A stretch of 14,709 nt of DNA. It comes from JACJXF01 sp964349045. GTDB lineage: Bacteria; Bacteroidota; Bacteroidia; Bacteroidales; GCA-2748055. This document shows, one piece after another, positions 1 to 8,003 of this stretch (position 1 is the stretch's first letter; the number at the start of each line of letters is the position of its first letter). The notes under the pieces were generated by a model. That model ran no database searches. It was not told the origin of the DNA and saw only the letters and a list, made by a program, of their open reading frames with translations. A program made the position numbers and the translations under genes. Where the stretch lies: NCBI GenBank assembly GCA_964349045.1, contig CAYGFI010000122.1, positions 1-14,709 on the forward strand, read 5' to 3'.

Positions 1-30
1 AATAATAGAGATAATTTTAGTATTAAAAAG

Positions 31-55
31 GTCAACGTTATTTAGGCATTGACTA
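31..55 (+). repeat. 25-bp element, left copy (inverted repeat of 14205-14229)
   Basis: This stretch begins GTCAACGTTATTTAGG and ends CATTGACTA. Its exact reverse complement lies at 14205-14229, so the two copies are inverted and 14.1 kb apart. The element has internal symmetry: GTCAA at 31-35 and TTGAC at 49-53 could pair across a 13-nt loop. A heptamer tandem tract starts a few bases after it, and the right copy also has a period-7 tail on the same side. Both copies lie outside genes. It may be a dispersed intergenic repeat, a protein-binding site or the end of a mobile unit; no transposase is visible. Confidence 0.85.
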
Positions 56-58
56 TGA

Positions 59-89
59 GAAACCCGAAACCCGAAACCCGAAACCCGAA
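59..89. repeat. Heptamer tandem repeat (AACCCGA)n
   Basis: The tract has exact period 7 for 31 bp, about 4.4 copies of AACCCGA. It ends 15 bp before the stop codon of the carbonic anhydrase gene, which is read on the minus strand. Seven is not a multiple of three and the tract is non-coding. It directly follows the 25-bp element at 31-55. It looks like a slippage-prone microsatellite and is probably polymorphic between strains. Confidence 0.9.
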
Positions 90-104
90 CTCACTCTTCC
101 TCAT

Positions 105-728
105 TCAATCATAAAAAACCACCTTACCATTGTCTACATCGTAAAGTCCGCTTATAATTTTAATTTGTTTATTTCCCTCCATCTTTTTCAATATCTTACT
201 TTGTACCCTTATTTTTTTAACGGTCAGGTAAATATTATTAATGGAAACCCGGGTAACGAAAGATTCATTTTTCCCGTTTCTTTCCAATTTTGTTACAGTT
301 TCCTGATCGATAGCCGGCTTAATTTTATTTAACAATGCTGTTATGTTTCCCATTGCAATGTTATTACATGCACTTTCAATTGCCCCGCATCGGGTATGTC
401 CGAGGACTACAATGAGTTTGGATCCCGAAACTTTACAGGCAAGCTCCATGCTACCCAGAATATCTTTGTTTAAAATGTTTCCGGCAATACGGATACTGAA
501 AATGTCTCCTAATCCCTGGTCGAAAATTAATTCAGCAGATATCCGTGAGTCTATGCAACTCAGAATAGTCGCGAAGGGAAATTGTCCGGAAGATGTTTCA
601 TTAACCTGCTGTAATAAATTCCGATGAGCCTTTATATTATTGACAAATCTTTCGTTCCCTTCTTTTAAAATTTCAATTGCCAGTTCGGGTGTAAGACTGT
701 CCTGTGTTTGTTTGGTATGAGTTCTCAT
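105..728 (-). CDS. Beta-class carbonic anhydrase
   Basis: The 207-aa product should interconvert CO2 and bicarbonate in the cytoplasm using one zinc ion. The beta-class signatures are clear. SCIDSR holds zinc ligand Cys58 and the Asp60-Arg62 dyad, and GHTRCGA holds ligands His111 and Cys114. The N-terminal region (about residues 12-35, PELAIEILKEGNERFVNN) is typical of the family, and the length is normal for bacterial members. There is no signal peptide. The ATG at 728 is supported by a -7-like box, TATATTTG, about 50 bp upstream. The gene is monocistronic, divergent from the oxidoreductase at 994, and no partner gene adjoins it. A role in supplying bicarbonate to carboxylases or in pH balance is inference. 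Confidence 0.95.
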   Translation of the reverse strand: MRTHTKQTQDSLTPELAIEILKEGNERFVNNIKAHRNLLQQVNETSSGQFPFATILSCIDSRISAELIFDQGLGDIFSIRIAGNILNKDILGSMELACKVSGSKLIVVLGHTRCGAIESACNNIAMGNITALLNKIKPAIDQETVTKLERNGKNESFVTRVSINNIYLTVKKIRVQSKILKKMEGNKQIKIISGLYDVDNGKVVFYD

Positions 729-774
729 TCAGAATGTTAATGTTAATTACTTGTTATCTTATGGCTTAAAAAAT

Positions 775-782
775 CAAATATA
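775..782 (-). promoter_or_regulatory. Putative -7 box of carbonic anhydrase promoter
   Basis: Read on the minus strand, this is TATATTTG, a full match to the Bacteroidota -7 consensus TAnnTTTG. It lies 46 bp upstream of the carbonic anhydrase ATG and predicts a leader of roughly 40 nt. No good TTG is present 19-21 bp upstream (the -33 region), so support is only partial. Confidence 0.45.
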
Positions 783-993
783 GCTTTTAAAATTTCTTTT
801 TAATAACGGTTTCCTATCCATATTAAAAATCCAAAAGAATCGGGTCAGGATTTAACATGTTACCAATATTACTTTAATTAGACCCTTCACTATACATATA
901 ATCACAAATTCATCAAATCATAAAATTGATCGGACGAATTTAGGAAAAATAAAAATTTTTCACGACTTTGCATATCTAACTAAACCTGAAAAT

Positions 994-2295
994 ATGCAAA
1001 ACATTTCAAGAAGAAGATTCCTTCATAATACCCTTATCGGGTCAGCCGGACTGGCTGTGCTACCCATGTTACAAGGTTTCGGTCGGGGGCCGAATGATAT
1101 GATCAGAATTGGAATTATCGGACTGGGTCAACAGGCGATGAACCTTATGAATGGTTTTAACAAAATTCCAAATGTACAAATCGTGGCCGGCGCCGATGTT
1201 TATGGAATCAAACGGGAACGTTTTGAAATGCGTTTAAAAGATTTTTACCAGAGGACAAATAAAAAGGTCGATGTTACAACTTATACAGATTACCGGAAAA
1301 TTCTGGATCGTTCCGATATAGATGCGGTAATAATTTCCACACCGGATCATTGGCATGCCTTAATGGCCATCGATGCATGTAATGCAGGGAAAGACATTTA
1401 CCTGGAAAAACCTATTACATTTACCATTAAGGAAAGTCTGAAAGTTGTTGAGGCTGTCAGAAAAAACAAAATAATCCTTGCAGTTGGAAGTCAGCAACGC
1501 TCCGACAATAACTTTCAGCATGCTGTGAACATGGTACGGAAAAATTCAATTGGAACGCTTAAAAATATCAATGCATTCGTGGGCCCACCTCCGGCGCCTT
1601 ATGATCTGAAAGAAGAATCAGTTCCTTCAGATTTGGACTGGGATCAATGGTTAGGACCAAATCCTTTCGTGCACTATAACCCGAAGCTTAACCCTCCGGT
1701 TTCTTTAAATCCCCCTCAGGATGAAACGTTCTGGGCAGCATGGCGATACTATAAAGAAACAGGCGGAGGATTCACCTGCGATTGGGGCGCACATAATTTT
1801 GATATTGGTCAATGGGCATTAAACATGGATAACAGTGGCCCGGTTGAAATAATTCCGGCAGGTTACAGGGACACCAAATTCCTGACTTATGTTTATGAAA
1901 ATGGCGTTGTAATGACCAATGAACCTTTTGATGACGAAAATACCCGGGGAGTGAAATTCTGGGGTTCAGAGGGATGGATAGAGGTTTCAAGGGGAAATTA
2001 TATGGCATCAGATGACTCGCTTCTTCCGCCTGTAAATTTGGAAGCAAATAAAGACCTGCTTTATGAATCGGGTATTTCACACCTTGTTAATTTTATTGGT
2101 TGTTTAAGTTCAAGAAAAGACCCGATAGCTTCTGTGGAAACAGGACAGAGAACATGTGCAGTCTGTATTCTGGGGAATATAGCTTCAGAATTAAAAAGAC
2201 CTGTTCGCTGGGATCCGGTCAAACAATTCTTTATAAAAGATCTGGCTGCAGAAAAATTCTTTCACAGGGATTATCGCAGACCGTACAGCCTGTAA
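994..2295 (+). CDS. Tat-exported Gfo/Idh/MocA family oxidoreductase
   Basis: This 433-aa NAD(P)-dependent sugar or polyol dehydrogenase is probably exported. The N-terminus has a twin-arginine signal, SRRRF at residues 5-9, followed by a hydrophobic stretch to about residue 27. The Rossmann nucleotide-binding motif GIIGLGQQ is at residues 40-47, and the family hallmark EKP is at 138-140. The C-terminal alpha/beta domain carries GGGFTCDWGAHNFDIGQW (257-274), where Asp263 and His267 are candidate catalytic residues. The protein ends in an RPYSL tail common in exported Bacteroidota members. The ATG start is chosen because it places the Tat motif at the N-terminus. The ThuA-like gene follows 146 bp downstream, so the two probably act on the same sugar; the substrate cannot be read from the sequence. 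Exported members need a cofactor that stays bound, which fits the Tat route for folded proteins. Confidence 0.93.
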   Translation: MQNISRRRFLHNTLIGSAGLAVLPMLQGFGRGPNDMIRIGIIGLGQQAMNLMNGFNKIPNVQIVAGADVYGIKRERFEMRLKDFYQRTNKKVDVTTYTDYRKILDRSDIDAVIISTPDHWHALMAIDACNAGKDIYLEKPITFTIKESLKVVEAVRKNKIILAVGSQQRSDNNFQHAVNMVRKNSIGTLKNINAFVGPPPAPYDLKEESVPSDLDWDQWLGPNPFVHYNPKLNPPVSLNPPQDETFWAAWRYYKETGGGFTCDWGAHNFDIGQWALNMDNSGPVEIIPAGYRDTKFLTYVYENGVVMTNEPFDDENTRGVKFWGSEGWIEVSRGNYMASDDSLLPPVNLEANKDLLYESGISHLVNFIGCLSSRKDPIASVETGQRTCAVCILGNIASELKRPVRWDPVKQFFIKDLAAEKFFHRDYRRPYSL

Positions 2296-2370
2296 ATGAG
2301 CGCCTGGAGTTTGGAGCGCCTAAATTGAAAAAAGTTTGGAGTGCATGAAGGTTGGAGTAACAGGCGCTTT
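2296..2370 (+). repeat. Short GGAGTTTGGAG-type repeats with an 8-bp inverted repeat
   Basis: The gap after the oxidoreductase stop codon has near-repeated phrases: TGGAGTTTGGAG, AGTTTGGAG and GGTTGGAG. It also has an exact 8-bp inverted repeat, AGCGCCTG at 2299-2306 and CAGGCGCT at 2361-2368. AGCGCCT recurs at 2315-2321 as an alternative pairing partner. TTTTC follows the right arm. The structure could act as a weak terminator or 3'-end stabiliser between the oxidoreductase and ThuA genes, but the loop is long and the T-run short. Confidence 0.5.
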
Positions 2371-2441
2371 TCAGGTACAAATTTTATCGTTGGAACTTGA
2401 GTTATATAATTGAAAAGTTAATCATCAAAATAAAAATAATC

Positions 2442-3251
2442 ATGCAGATTTCATCACGTAGAAATTTCGTAAAAACTGTAATGGTAGCAGGAGCAGGCAG
2501 CTTGTTACTTCCAGGTAGCCTGATGGCAGTTAACAGCCCAAAAAAACCAGTCCCATCATTAAAGGGCAAAAAAGTATTATATGTTTGGGGAGGATGGGAT
2601 GGCCATGAGCCAAAGCTTTCCATCGACAAATTTGTTCCCTGGATGAGGGCGGAAGGTGCAGAAGTGACGGTTTCTGAAACTCTGGATTCATACCTTGATG
2701 TTGAACTGATGGAATCATTGGATTTGATTGTCCAGATCTGGACCATGGGAAAAATCACAAATGAACAGGAAAAAATGCTTCTGCTGGCAGTTGAAAAGGG
2801 TGTTGGATTAGCAGGATGGCATGGCGGATTAGGTGATTCGTTCAGGGAAAATGTTAACTACCAGTTTATGGTTGGCGGACAATGGGTGGCTCATCCCGGG
2901 GGAGTTATTGATTACCGGGTAAATATCTCAAACCATAAAGATCCGGTAACGAAGGGCCTTAATGATTTCAATATGCATTCGGAACAATATTATATGCACG
3001 TCGATCCCAATGTAAAGGTCCTCGCCACGACAAACTTCACAGGTAATCATGCTGCATGGATCGACGGATGTGTTGTACCTGTTGTATGGAAAAAATATTA
3101 TGGAAATGGCAGGATCTTCTATTCTTCACTGGGACATGTAATGGCAGATTTTGAGGTACCCGAAGCGCTTGAAATACAAAAGAGGGGTATCCGATGGGCC
3201 AGTGAAAGCAAATATCATGAAAAGGAAGAATGGAAAGAACCTGTTTATTAA
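2442..3251 (+). CDS. Tat-exported ThuA-like domain protein
   Basis: This 269-aa protein is of the ThuA family (trehalose-utilisation type), which has a class I glutamine-amidotransferase-like fold. The ATG at 2442 is preferred over an in-frame TTG 45 bp upstream, because it puts the twin-arginine motif SSRRNF at residues 4-9, followed by a hydrophobic stretch to about residue 29. The family core starts near residue 42 (KKVLYVWGGWDGHEP). Conserved signatures follow: AGWHGGLGDSF (124-134), HPGG (151-154), EQYYMHVDPN (181-190) and GNGRIFYSSLGH (221-232). ThuA proteins are linked to disaccharide and keto-sugar metabolism and often sit beside Gfo/Idh/MocA dehydrogenases, as here. The exact reaction is not established for this subgroup. 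The export signal implies action in the periplasm. Confidence 0.91.
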   Translation: MQISSRRNFVKTVMVAGAGSLLLPGSLMAVNSPKKPVPSLKGKKVLYVWGGWDGHEPKLSIDKFVPWMRAEGAEVTVSETLDSYLDVELMESLDLIVQIWTMGKITNEQEKMLLLAVEKGVGLAGWHGGLGDSFRENVNYQFMVGGQWVAHPGGVIDYRVNISNHKDPVTKGLNDFNMHSEQYYMHVDPNVKVLATTNFTGNHAAWIDGCVVPVVWKKYYGNGRIFYSSLGHVMADFEVPEALEIQKRGIRWASESKYHEKEEWKEPVY

Positions 3252-3349
3252 TTTTTTATGGCTATACAAACCTGATTAGCCTGTATTCAGATTCCTCCCC
3301 GGTTTATGCTGTGTTTCATTCTTCGATTGTCATTAATATTTAAAAACAA

Positions 3350-4786
3350 ATGAAAGAGTTTAAGCTGATTAAAATTCTTGCCCATAGTTTTTTCCTTTTT
3401 CTTTTTCTTTTTGCTGCCTGTTACTATATCGAAAGGATGCTATATTCTGATAGCTCGTTTTATACCTTTAAAATACTATGCTTTGAAAAATTCAATATTG
3501 AAGCCGGGAGGTACTCAGCGTTTTTAACACAGATTCTACCTCTTATTTTTGTCAAACTCAACGCGGGTCTCAGAACAGTTATGGTATCTTATTCAGTTTC
3601 ATTTATTGTAATTTATTACCTGATTTTTCTTGTTTGCATGTATGTATTCTCCAGCTTGAAGGCAGGATTGGCAGCTACTTTTGTTCTTTTTCTGGGGATA
3701 AGCGATTGTTCACTCTATCCAATTACAGAATTGCAGTTGGGAATGTTGAGTACGGTAATGTTTTATGGGTTTCTTGAGTATTATTTTCAGCATGAAAGCC
3801 GGTTTCCGGCTGCAAAAAAAATACTGTTTATCCTTATAGGAGCAGCGATAATACTGGTGTGTCTTTTTAGCCATCCTTCCACCTTATTTCCTGTCCTGTT
3901 TGTTTTAATCTTCCAATTAATCGATAAACAAATCTACAGGAACAAAGCGATCTATATTTTAATTTTGATTGCAATAATTGCCTACGGAATAAAATTCCTC
4001 TCCGTTGATACAAACAGCTATGAAGGTCATCAGATGGAACCATTAAAAAATCTGGTTGCAATCTTAAAAAATTTCACGAATATCAACAGTGTTTACTTTT
4101 TCATGAAGTTTGTTTTAAAGGGAGTATATGTATTACCCATTTTACTGTTCATAATCTCACTGGGCTATTATGCTGTAAAACGGGAGTACCTGAAATTTGC
4201 CTATACAGGTATTGCTACAATTGGTTTTTTTATTCTCCTGATGGTAGTATTTTCACCCGGCGATTCTGATGTGGGAATGGAAAAGAATATAATCCCCCTT
4301 TGGATTTTTGTTACAATACCATTTATTCATGATGTATTGTTTCAAAAATTCAGGCATACATATTTAAGATCAATTATATATGTTGGAGTTGTAATACTCG
4401 GATTGGCTGGTTTTTATCGTGCAACAGTAATCTATGGAGACAGGATACATTATATGAAACAAATAATCGAAATATCTTCAGAAACTCTGGATTCCGGTAA
4501 AATAATTATTGAAAAAAAGAATTTAAACCAGTATAGGCTGGGCTCTACCTGGTCATTTGCAAATGAAACCTTACTTTTAAGTTCCCTTAAAGGACCAGAA
4601 CACGCAACAACAGTTTTTCTGGTTGACGACCTTAATCAGCTAAACGATTTCGATTTACAGGTGACTGATGTTTACCTTTGCGTCCCATTCTGGCTTCAGT
4701 GGAACTATAATAGTTTGAATCAGAGATATTTTCAATTGCCTGATGAACCATATAAAATAATGATAAGTCCGATACCCGGGAATTAA
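3350..4786 (+). CDS. Polytopic membrane protein, possible GT-C glycosyltransferase
   Basis: I do not recognise this 478-aa protein as a named family. It has about eleven hydrophobic segments between residues 10 and 358 and a C-terminal soluble part of about 120 residues. The first loop contains an acidic, Ser-rich patch, YSDSSFY (32-38). GT-C lipid-linked sugar transferases usually have an Asp or Glu in that loop. The next gene begins 19 bp downstream and encodes a DPM1-like GT2 domain, an enzyme class that makes the polyprenyl-phosphate sugars GT-C enzymes use. The pairing therefore favours a transferase that modifies an envelope glycan. A flippase or an O-antigen-type membrane protein is an alternative. 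The ATG at 3350 starts directly before the first membrane segment. Confidence 0.82.
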   Translation: MKEFKLIKILAHSFFLFLFLFAACYYIERMLYSDSSFYTFKILCFEKFNIEAGRYSAFLTQILPLIFVKLNAGLRTVMVSYSVSFIVIYYLIFLVCMYVFSSLKAGLAATFVLFLGISDCSLYPITELQLGMLSTVMFYGFLEYYFQHESRFPAAKKILFILIGAAIILVCLFSHPSTLFPVLFVLIFQLIDKQIYRNKAIYILILIAIIAYGIKFLSVDTNSYEGHQMEPLKNLVAILKNFTNINSVYFFMKFVLKGVYVLPILLFIISLGYYAVKREYLKFAYTGIATIGFFILLMVVFSPGDSDVGMEKNIIPLWIFVTIPFIHDVLFQKFRHTYLRSIIYVGVVILGLAGFYRATVIYGDRIHYMKQIIEISSETLDSGKIIIEKKNLNQYRLGSTWSFANETLLLSSLKGPEHATTVFLVDDLNQLNDFDLQVTDVYLCVPFWLQWNYNSLNQRYFQLPDEPYKIMISPIPGN

Positions 4787-4805
4787 TTTATATTTATAGC
4801 TACAA

Positions 4806-6209
4806 ATGAATAAAAGTGAACTAATCGGATATTATAATAATTCAGCATCGGACAGGTTAAAATGGAAAAAACGAAATGCTTTTTTTCAGAGGTTTATTGA
4901 GAAATCCTATTCATTTATAATTCCCGAAAACAGTAAGGTTCTTGAAATCGGATGTGGAACCGGAGATCTGCTTAATGCGGTAAAACCATTCTATGGAGTA
5001 GGTATTGATTATTCTGAGAGGATGATAGAAATTGCAAAAGATCGTTTTCCGGGATTGCATTTCTATATTGATGATATTGAAGATCTTTCCCTGACAGAAA
5101 CTTTTGATTATATCATTCTTTCTGACCTGATCGGCTCTTTATGGGATATTCAGCTGGCGCTTAAAAATGTGAAAACCCTTTGCCATTCAAAAACGAGGAT
5201 CATTATTTCATATTATAATTTCCTATGGGAGCCGGTTTTGAAAATGGGGGAGTGGCTTGGACTTAAAAAGAAACAGCCTCTGCAAAGCTGGCTTACAATA
5301 AAAGATATTGAAGCGCTGCTCCTGCTTGCCGACTTCGAAACCATTAAGGTGGAAAAGAAGCTTCTTGTTCCTAAATATATCCCTCTTATTAACGGGTTAT
5401 TTAATACATTCCTGGGAAATCTTCCACTGATTAACCAGTTATGCCTTAGCCGGTTTATTGTTGCGAGACCTAAGGAGGAAATGGAAGGTGAGTTCTCAGT
5501 TACCATTGTTGTACCTGCCCGAAATGAAAAAGGCAATATTGAAAATGCAATCCTCAGGACCCCGTTTTTTGGTAAATCACAGGAATTCATTTTCATTGAA
5601 GGACATTCCTCTGATGGAACTTATAAGGAAATGCTGAGAATTAAAGAGAAGTATCCTTCGAAATTGATTCGTGTTTTAAAACAAACTGGTAAAGGAAAGG
5701 GCAATGCTGTACGCGAGGGTTTTGAAAAAGCTACAGGAGAGGTACTGATGATCCTCGATGCAGATCTCACGATGCCACCGGAGTATCTGCCGGCATACTA
5801 CAATGCTATTGCCTCTAATAAAGGCGAATTTATTAATGGAAGTCGCCTGATCTATCCCATTGAAAAAGAATCCATGCGGTTCCTTAACCTGCTTGGGAAT
5901 AAATTTTTCAGCCTGGTTTTTACCTATCTTCTGGGACAGAGGCTGAAAGATACGCTTTGCGGCACAAAAGTTTTATTTAAGGATGATTATAAAAGGATCA
6001 TGATGAACAGACACTATTTTGGTGATTTTGATCCTTTCGGCGATTTCGACCTGCTCTTTGGCGCAGCAAAACTCAATCTTAAGATTGTTGAAATACCAAT
6101 CCGTTACCGGGAAAGAGAGTATGGATCAACCCAGATCAGTCGTTTTTCTCATGGATGGCTTCTGCTGAAAATGTGCTTTTTTGCTGCCCGGAAAATCAAA
6201 TTTACTTAG
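4806..6209 (+). CDS. Fused SAM-dependent methyltransferase and family 2 glycosyltransferase
   Basis: This 467-aa cytoplasmic protein has two domains. Residues about 1-200 form a class I SAM methyltransferase: motif I VLEIGCGTGD (45-54), acidic motif GIDYSERM (66-73) and DD at 89-90. Residues about 229-467 form a GT2 domain of the DPM1-like type: SVTIVVPARNE (231-241), KGKGNAVREGFEKATG (296-311), metal- and nucleotide-binding DAD (318-320), LCGTK (384-388) and RYREREYGSTQISRF (433-447). DPM1-like enzymes move a sugar from a nucleotide sugar to polyprenyl phosphate. No long C-terminal membrane helices are present. The reading frame is continuous, so this is one polypeptide, and the same fusion is known in other bacteria. 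It is probably in an operon with the membrane protein 19 bp upstream. The methyl acceptor, perhaps the lipid-linked sugar, is unknown. Confidence 0.92.
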   Translation: MNKSELIGYYNNSASDRLKWKKRNAFFQRFIEKSYSFIIPENSKVLEIGCGTGDLLNAVKPFYGVGIDYSERMIEIAKDRFPGLHFYIDDIEDLSLTETFDYIILSDLIGSLWDIQLALKNVKTLCHSKTRIIISYYNFLWEPVLKMGEWLGLKKKQPLQSWLTIKDIEALLLLADFETIKVEKKLLVPKYIPLINGLFNTFLGNLPLINQLCLSRFIVARPKEEMEGEFSVTIVVPARNEKGNIENAILRTPFFGKSQEFIFIEGHSSDGTYKEMLRIKEKYPSKLIRVLKQTGKGKGNAVREGFEKATGEVLMILDADLTMPPEYLPAYYNAIASNKGEFINGSRLIYPIEKESMRFLNLLGNKFFSLVFTYLLGQRLKDTLCGTKVLFKDDYKRIMMNRHYFGDFDPFGDFDLLFGAAKLNLKIVEIPIRYREREYGSTQISRFSHGWLLLKMCFFAARKIKFT

Positions 6210-6333
6210 ATTAGATGTAACAATAAGTGGTCTGGAATTATAATGCTTTCCGGTTTGAAATTTCAATTTTACAACTCTACTGAAAATAGTATGTTTTTAA
6301 CATAAATTTTCAGGTTTAATATAAATTACTTCA

Positions 6334-6341
6334 TAACTTTG
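6334..6341 (+). promoter_or_regulatory. Putative -7 box for the FN3/DUF1566 lipoprotein gene
   Basis: TAACTTTG matches the Bacteroidota -7 consensus TAnnTTTG exactly and lies in the gap after the methyltransferase-GT2 gene. The -33 region has only TTTA-like sequence, with no clean TTG. Transcription would start near 6348 and leave a leader of about 115-135 nt before the preferred start codon. It suggests the lipoprotein gene is transcribed on its own. Confidence 0.5.
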
Positions 6342-6483
6342 TGCTTCCCTATTAAGTTGCAGGTTCTTTGATTCATGGTATTTTTAGAAATTTGTGAATT
6401 ACAAAACTTTTAGTAAACAAAGTGTCACCGTTTTTAAATTCAGTGCGGTGTTCATCCCGGTAATGAAAATTAATTTGATGAGG

Positions 6484-7890
6484 ATGAAAGAAAAAAACAG
6501 AATATTGATATTTATGTTGCTTGTTCCGTTATTTTGCCTGATTGCATTTTTCAGTTGCAGGAAAGATGACGCGAGTCTGATTCCTAGTTTAAAAATCCTG
6601 AATTTAAGAGATATTACTCAAACAACCGTTACCTGCGATGGTATTATATCTTTTGACGGAGGGATAGAAATTATTGCCCGTGGATTTTGTTGGAGCGCCT
6701 TACCTAATCCGACTCTTGCAGATCATAAAACCATCGATGGGGCAGGAACCGGTAATTTTTCAAGTACCGCCTACGGTTTAAATCCCAGGACCAAATACTT
6801 CATTCGTGCCTATGCCACAACCAGTGCAGGTACAAGTTATGGTGAGTATATTTCATTTGTCACCCAGATTGGGCAAGTACCTGTATTGACTACAAATTCA
6901 ATCAGCAATATAACACGCACTTCTGCTACATGCAGCGCTGAAATCACATCGGACGGGGGATTACCGGTTACCCTAAGAGGTGTTTGTTACAGCACAAATT
7001 CAAATCCTACTTTATCCGGTAACTTTATCGCAAGTGGTTCAGGTACGGGTTCTTATATTATAAACATAGCCGGACTGGATAAAGGAAAAACATATTTTAT
7101 CAGGGCTTATGCATCCAACAGCATTGGAACCACATACGGAAATGAACTTAGTTTTGCAACAACTGTATTACCCACCCTTACAACTTCTGCAGGCTTTGAT
7201 ATAAAAGGATTCTCGGCCAAAGCCGGTGGTATCATAACTAATAACGGAGGAACTGACCAACTTATCAGCGGATTATGCTGGAGTACCAGTCCTGAACCCA
7301 CATTAGCAAATGATTATAATAACTCTTTGACCCAGGAAATGGAGAACCTATTACCTAACACCGTTTACTATGTAAGAGCATATGCCACCAACAGCACAGG
7401 TACCTCCTATGGAAATGAAATCAGTTTTAACTCGGGATATACTATTGGCACTTCTCTTGGAGGAGGTATAGTATTTTATAACGATGGACAAAATCATGGA
7501 CTTATTTGTGCTCCTGCCGATCAAAGTCATGCAGTACCCTGGGGTTGTGATGGAACAGTTATCGGGGCTTTTTCAACTAATTTAAAATCAGGTATTGAAA
7601 ATACCGATAAAATCGTTGCCGGGTGTTCATCAGAATATTTTGCCGCGAAAATATGTAAGGATCTCATATTGAAAAAATATAGTGATTGGTATTTACCCTC
7701 TGCAGAGGAATTGAATCACTTGTTCCAAAACCTATACAAAAGCAATCTGGGTAATTTTACCGGGAATTATTATTGGAGTTCGTCGGAATACGGTGATATC
7801 CAAGCCTGGCTGATGGACTTTTCTACCGGTAAACTTCACTATAGTTCAAAAAGTCATTTTATAAGTGTCCGTGCAGTCAGGAGTTTTTAG
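6484..7890 (+). CDS. Surface lipoprotein with three FN3-like modules and a DUF1566 domain
   Basis: With the ATG at 6484 the product is 468 aa. ATGs at 6463 and 6478 and a GTG at 6394 are in-frame alternatives. I chose 6484 because it gives MKEKNR, a short hydrophobic core and the lipobox FFSC with the lipidated Cys at residue 25; RKDD follows, an acidic stretch typical of Bacteroidota lipoproteins. Three modules of about 85-95 residues follow (about 36-127, 133-226, 229-315). Each has a GFCW/GVCY/GLCW motif, NPTL/EPTL, and YF/YY-(I/V)RAYA..S.GT(S/T)YG, as in FN3-like repeats. Residues about 322-468 form a DUF1566/Lcl-like domain: GGGIVFYNDG, DWYLPSAEELN, YYWSSSEY, AW..DFSTG and final VRAVRSF. 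This architecture is typical of cell-surface proteins; the ligand is unknown. Confidence 0.9.
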   Translation: MKEKNRILIFMLLVPLFCLIAFFSCRKDDASLIPSLKILNLRDITQTTVTCDGIISFDGGIEIIARGFCWSALPNPTLADHKTIDGAGTGNFSSTAYGLNPRTKYFIRAYATTSAGTSYGEYISFVTQIGQVPVLTTNSISNITRTSATCSAEITSDGGLPVTLRGVCYSTNSNPTLSGNFIASGSGTGSYIINIAGLDKGKTYFIRAYASNSIGTTYGNELSFATTVLPTLTTSAGFDIKGFSAKAGGIITNNGGTDQLISGLCWSTSPEPTLANDYNNSLTQEMENLLPNTVYYVRAYATNSTGTSYGNEISFNSGYTIGTSLGGGIVFYNDGQNHGLICAPADQSHAVPWGCDGTVIGAFSTNLKSGIENTDKIVAGCSSEYFAAKICKDLILKKYSDWYLPSAEELNHLFQNLYKSNLGNFTGNYYWSSSEYGDIQAWLMDFSTGKLHYSSKSHFISVRAVRSF

Positions 7891-8003
7891 ATTTTTGAAT
7901 ACTTCAAAATCAAATTCAGGTAGTTGGGCAGTCAAACTTAAATCCCCCGACAAAATAGGGGCAGGCCTTGACCGACATCAGAATTTATTATTCAAATATG
8001 GAA

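Noticed and set aside
59..89. CRISPR or telomere-like repeat
   Set aside because: Seven-base units without spacers are a simple tandem repeat; there are no cas genes and no sign of a linear end.
343..627. 94-codon plus-strand ORF
   Set aside because: It lies wholly inside the carbonic anhydrase gene in antisense, and its translation has no recognisable feature.
963..970. CGACTTTG as a -7 box for the oxidoreductase gene
   Set aside because: The TTTG half fits, but the first two bases are CG instead of TA and there is no TTG at -33; too weak to annotate.
1772..2080. 102-codon minus-strand ORF inside the oxidoreductase gene
   Set aside because: Antisense shadow of a well-supported coding region with conserved family motifs.
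7944..7964. Small CCCCC/AGGGG hairpin between the convergent lipoprotein and hemerythrin genes
   Set aside because: The stem is only 4-5 bp and no T-run follows on either strand, so it is not convincing as a terminator.
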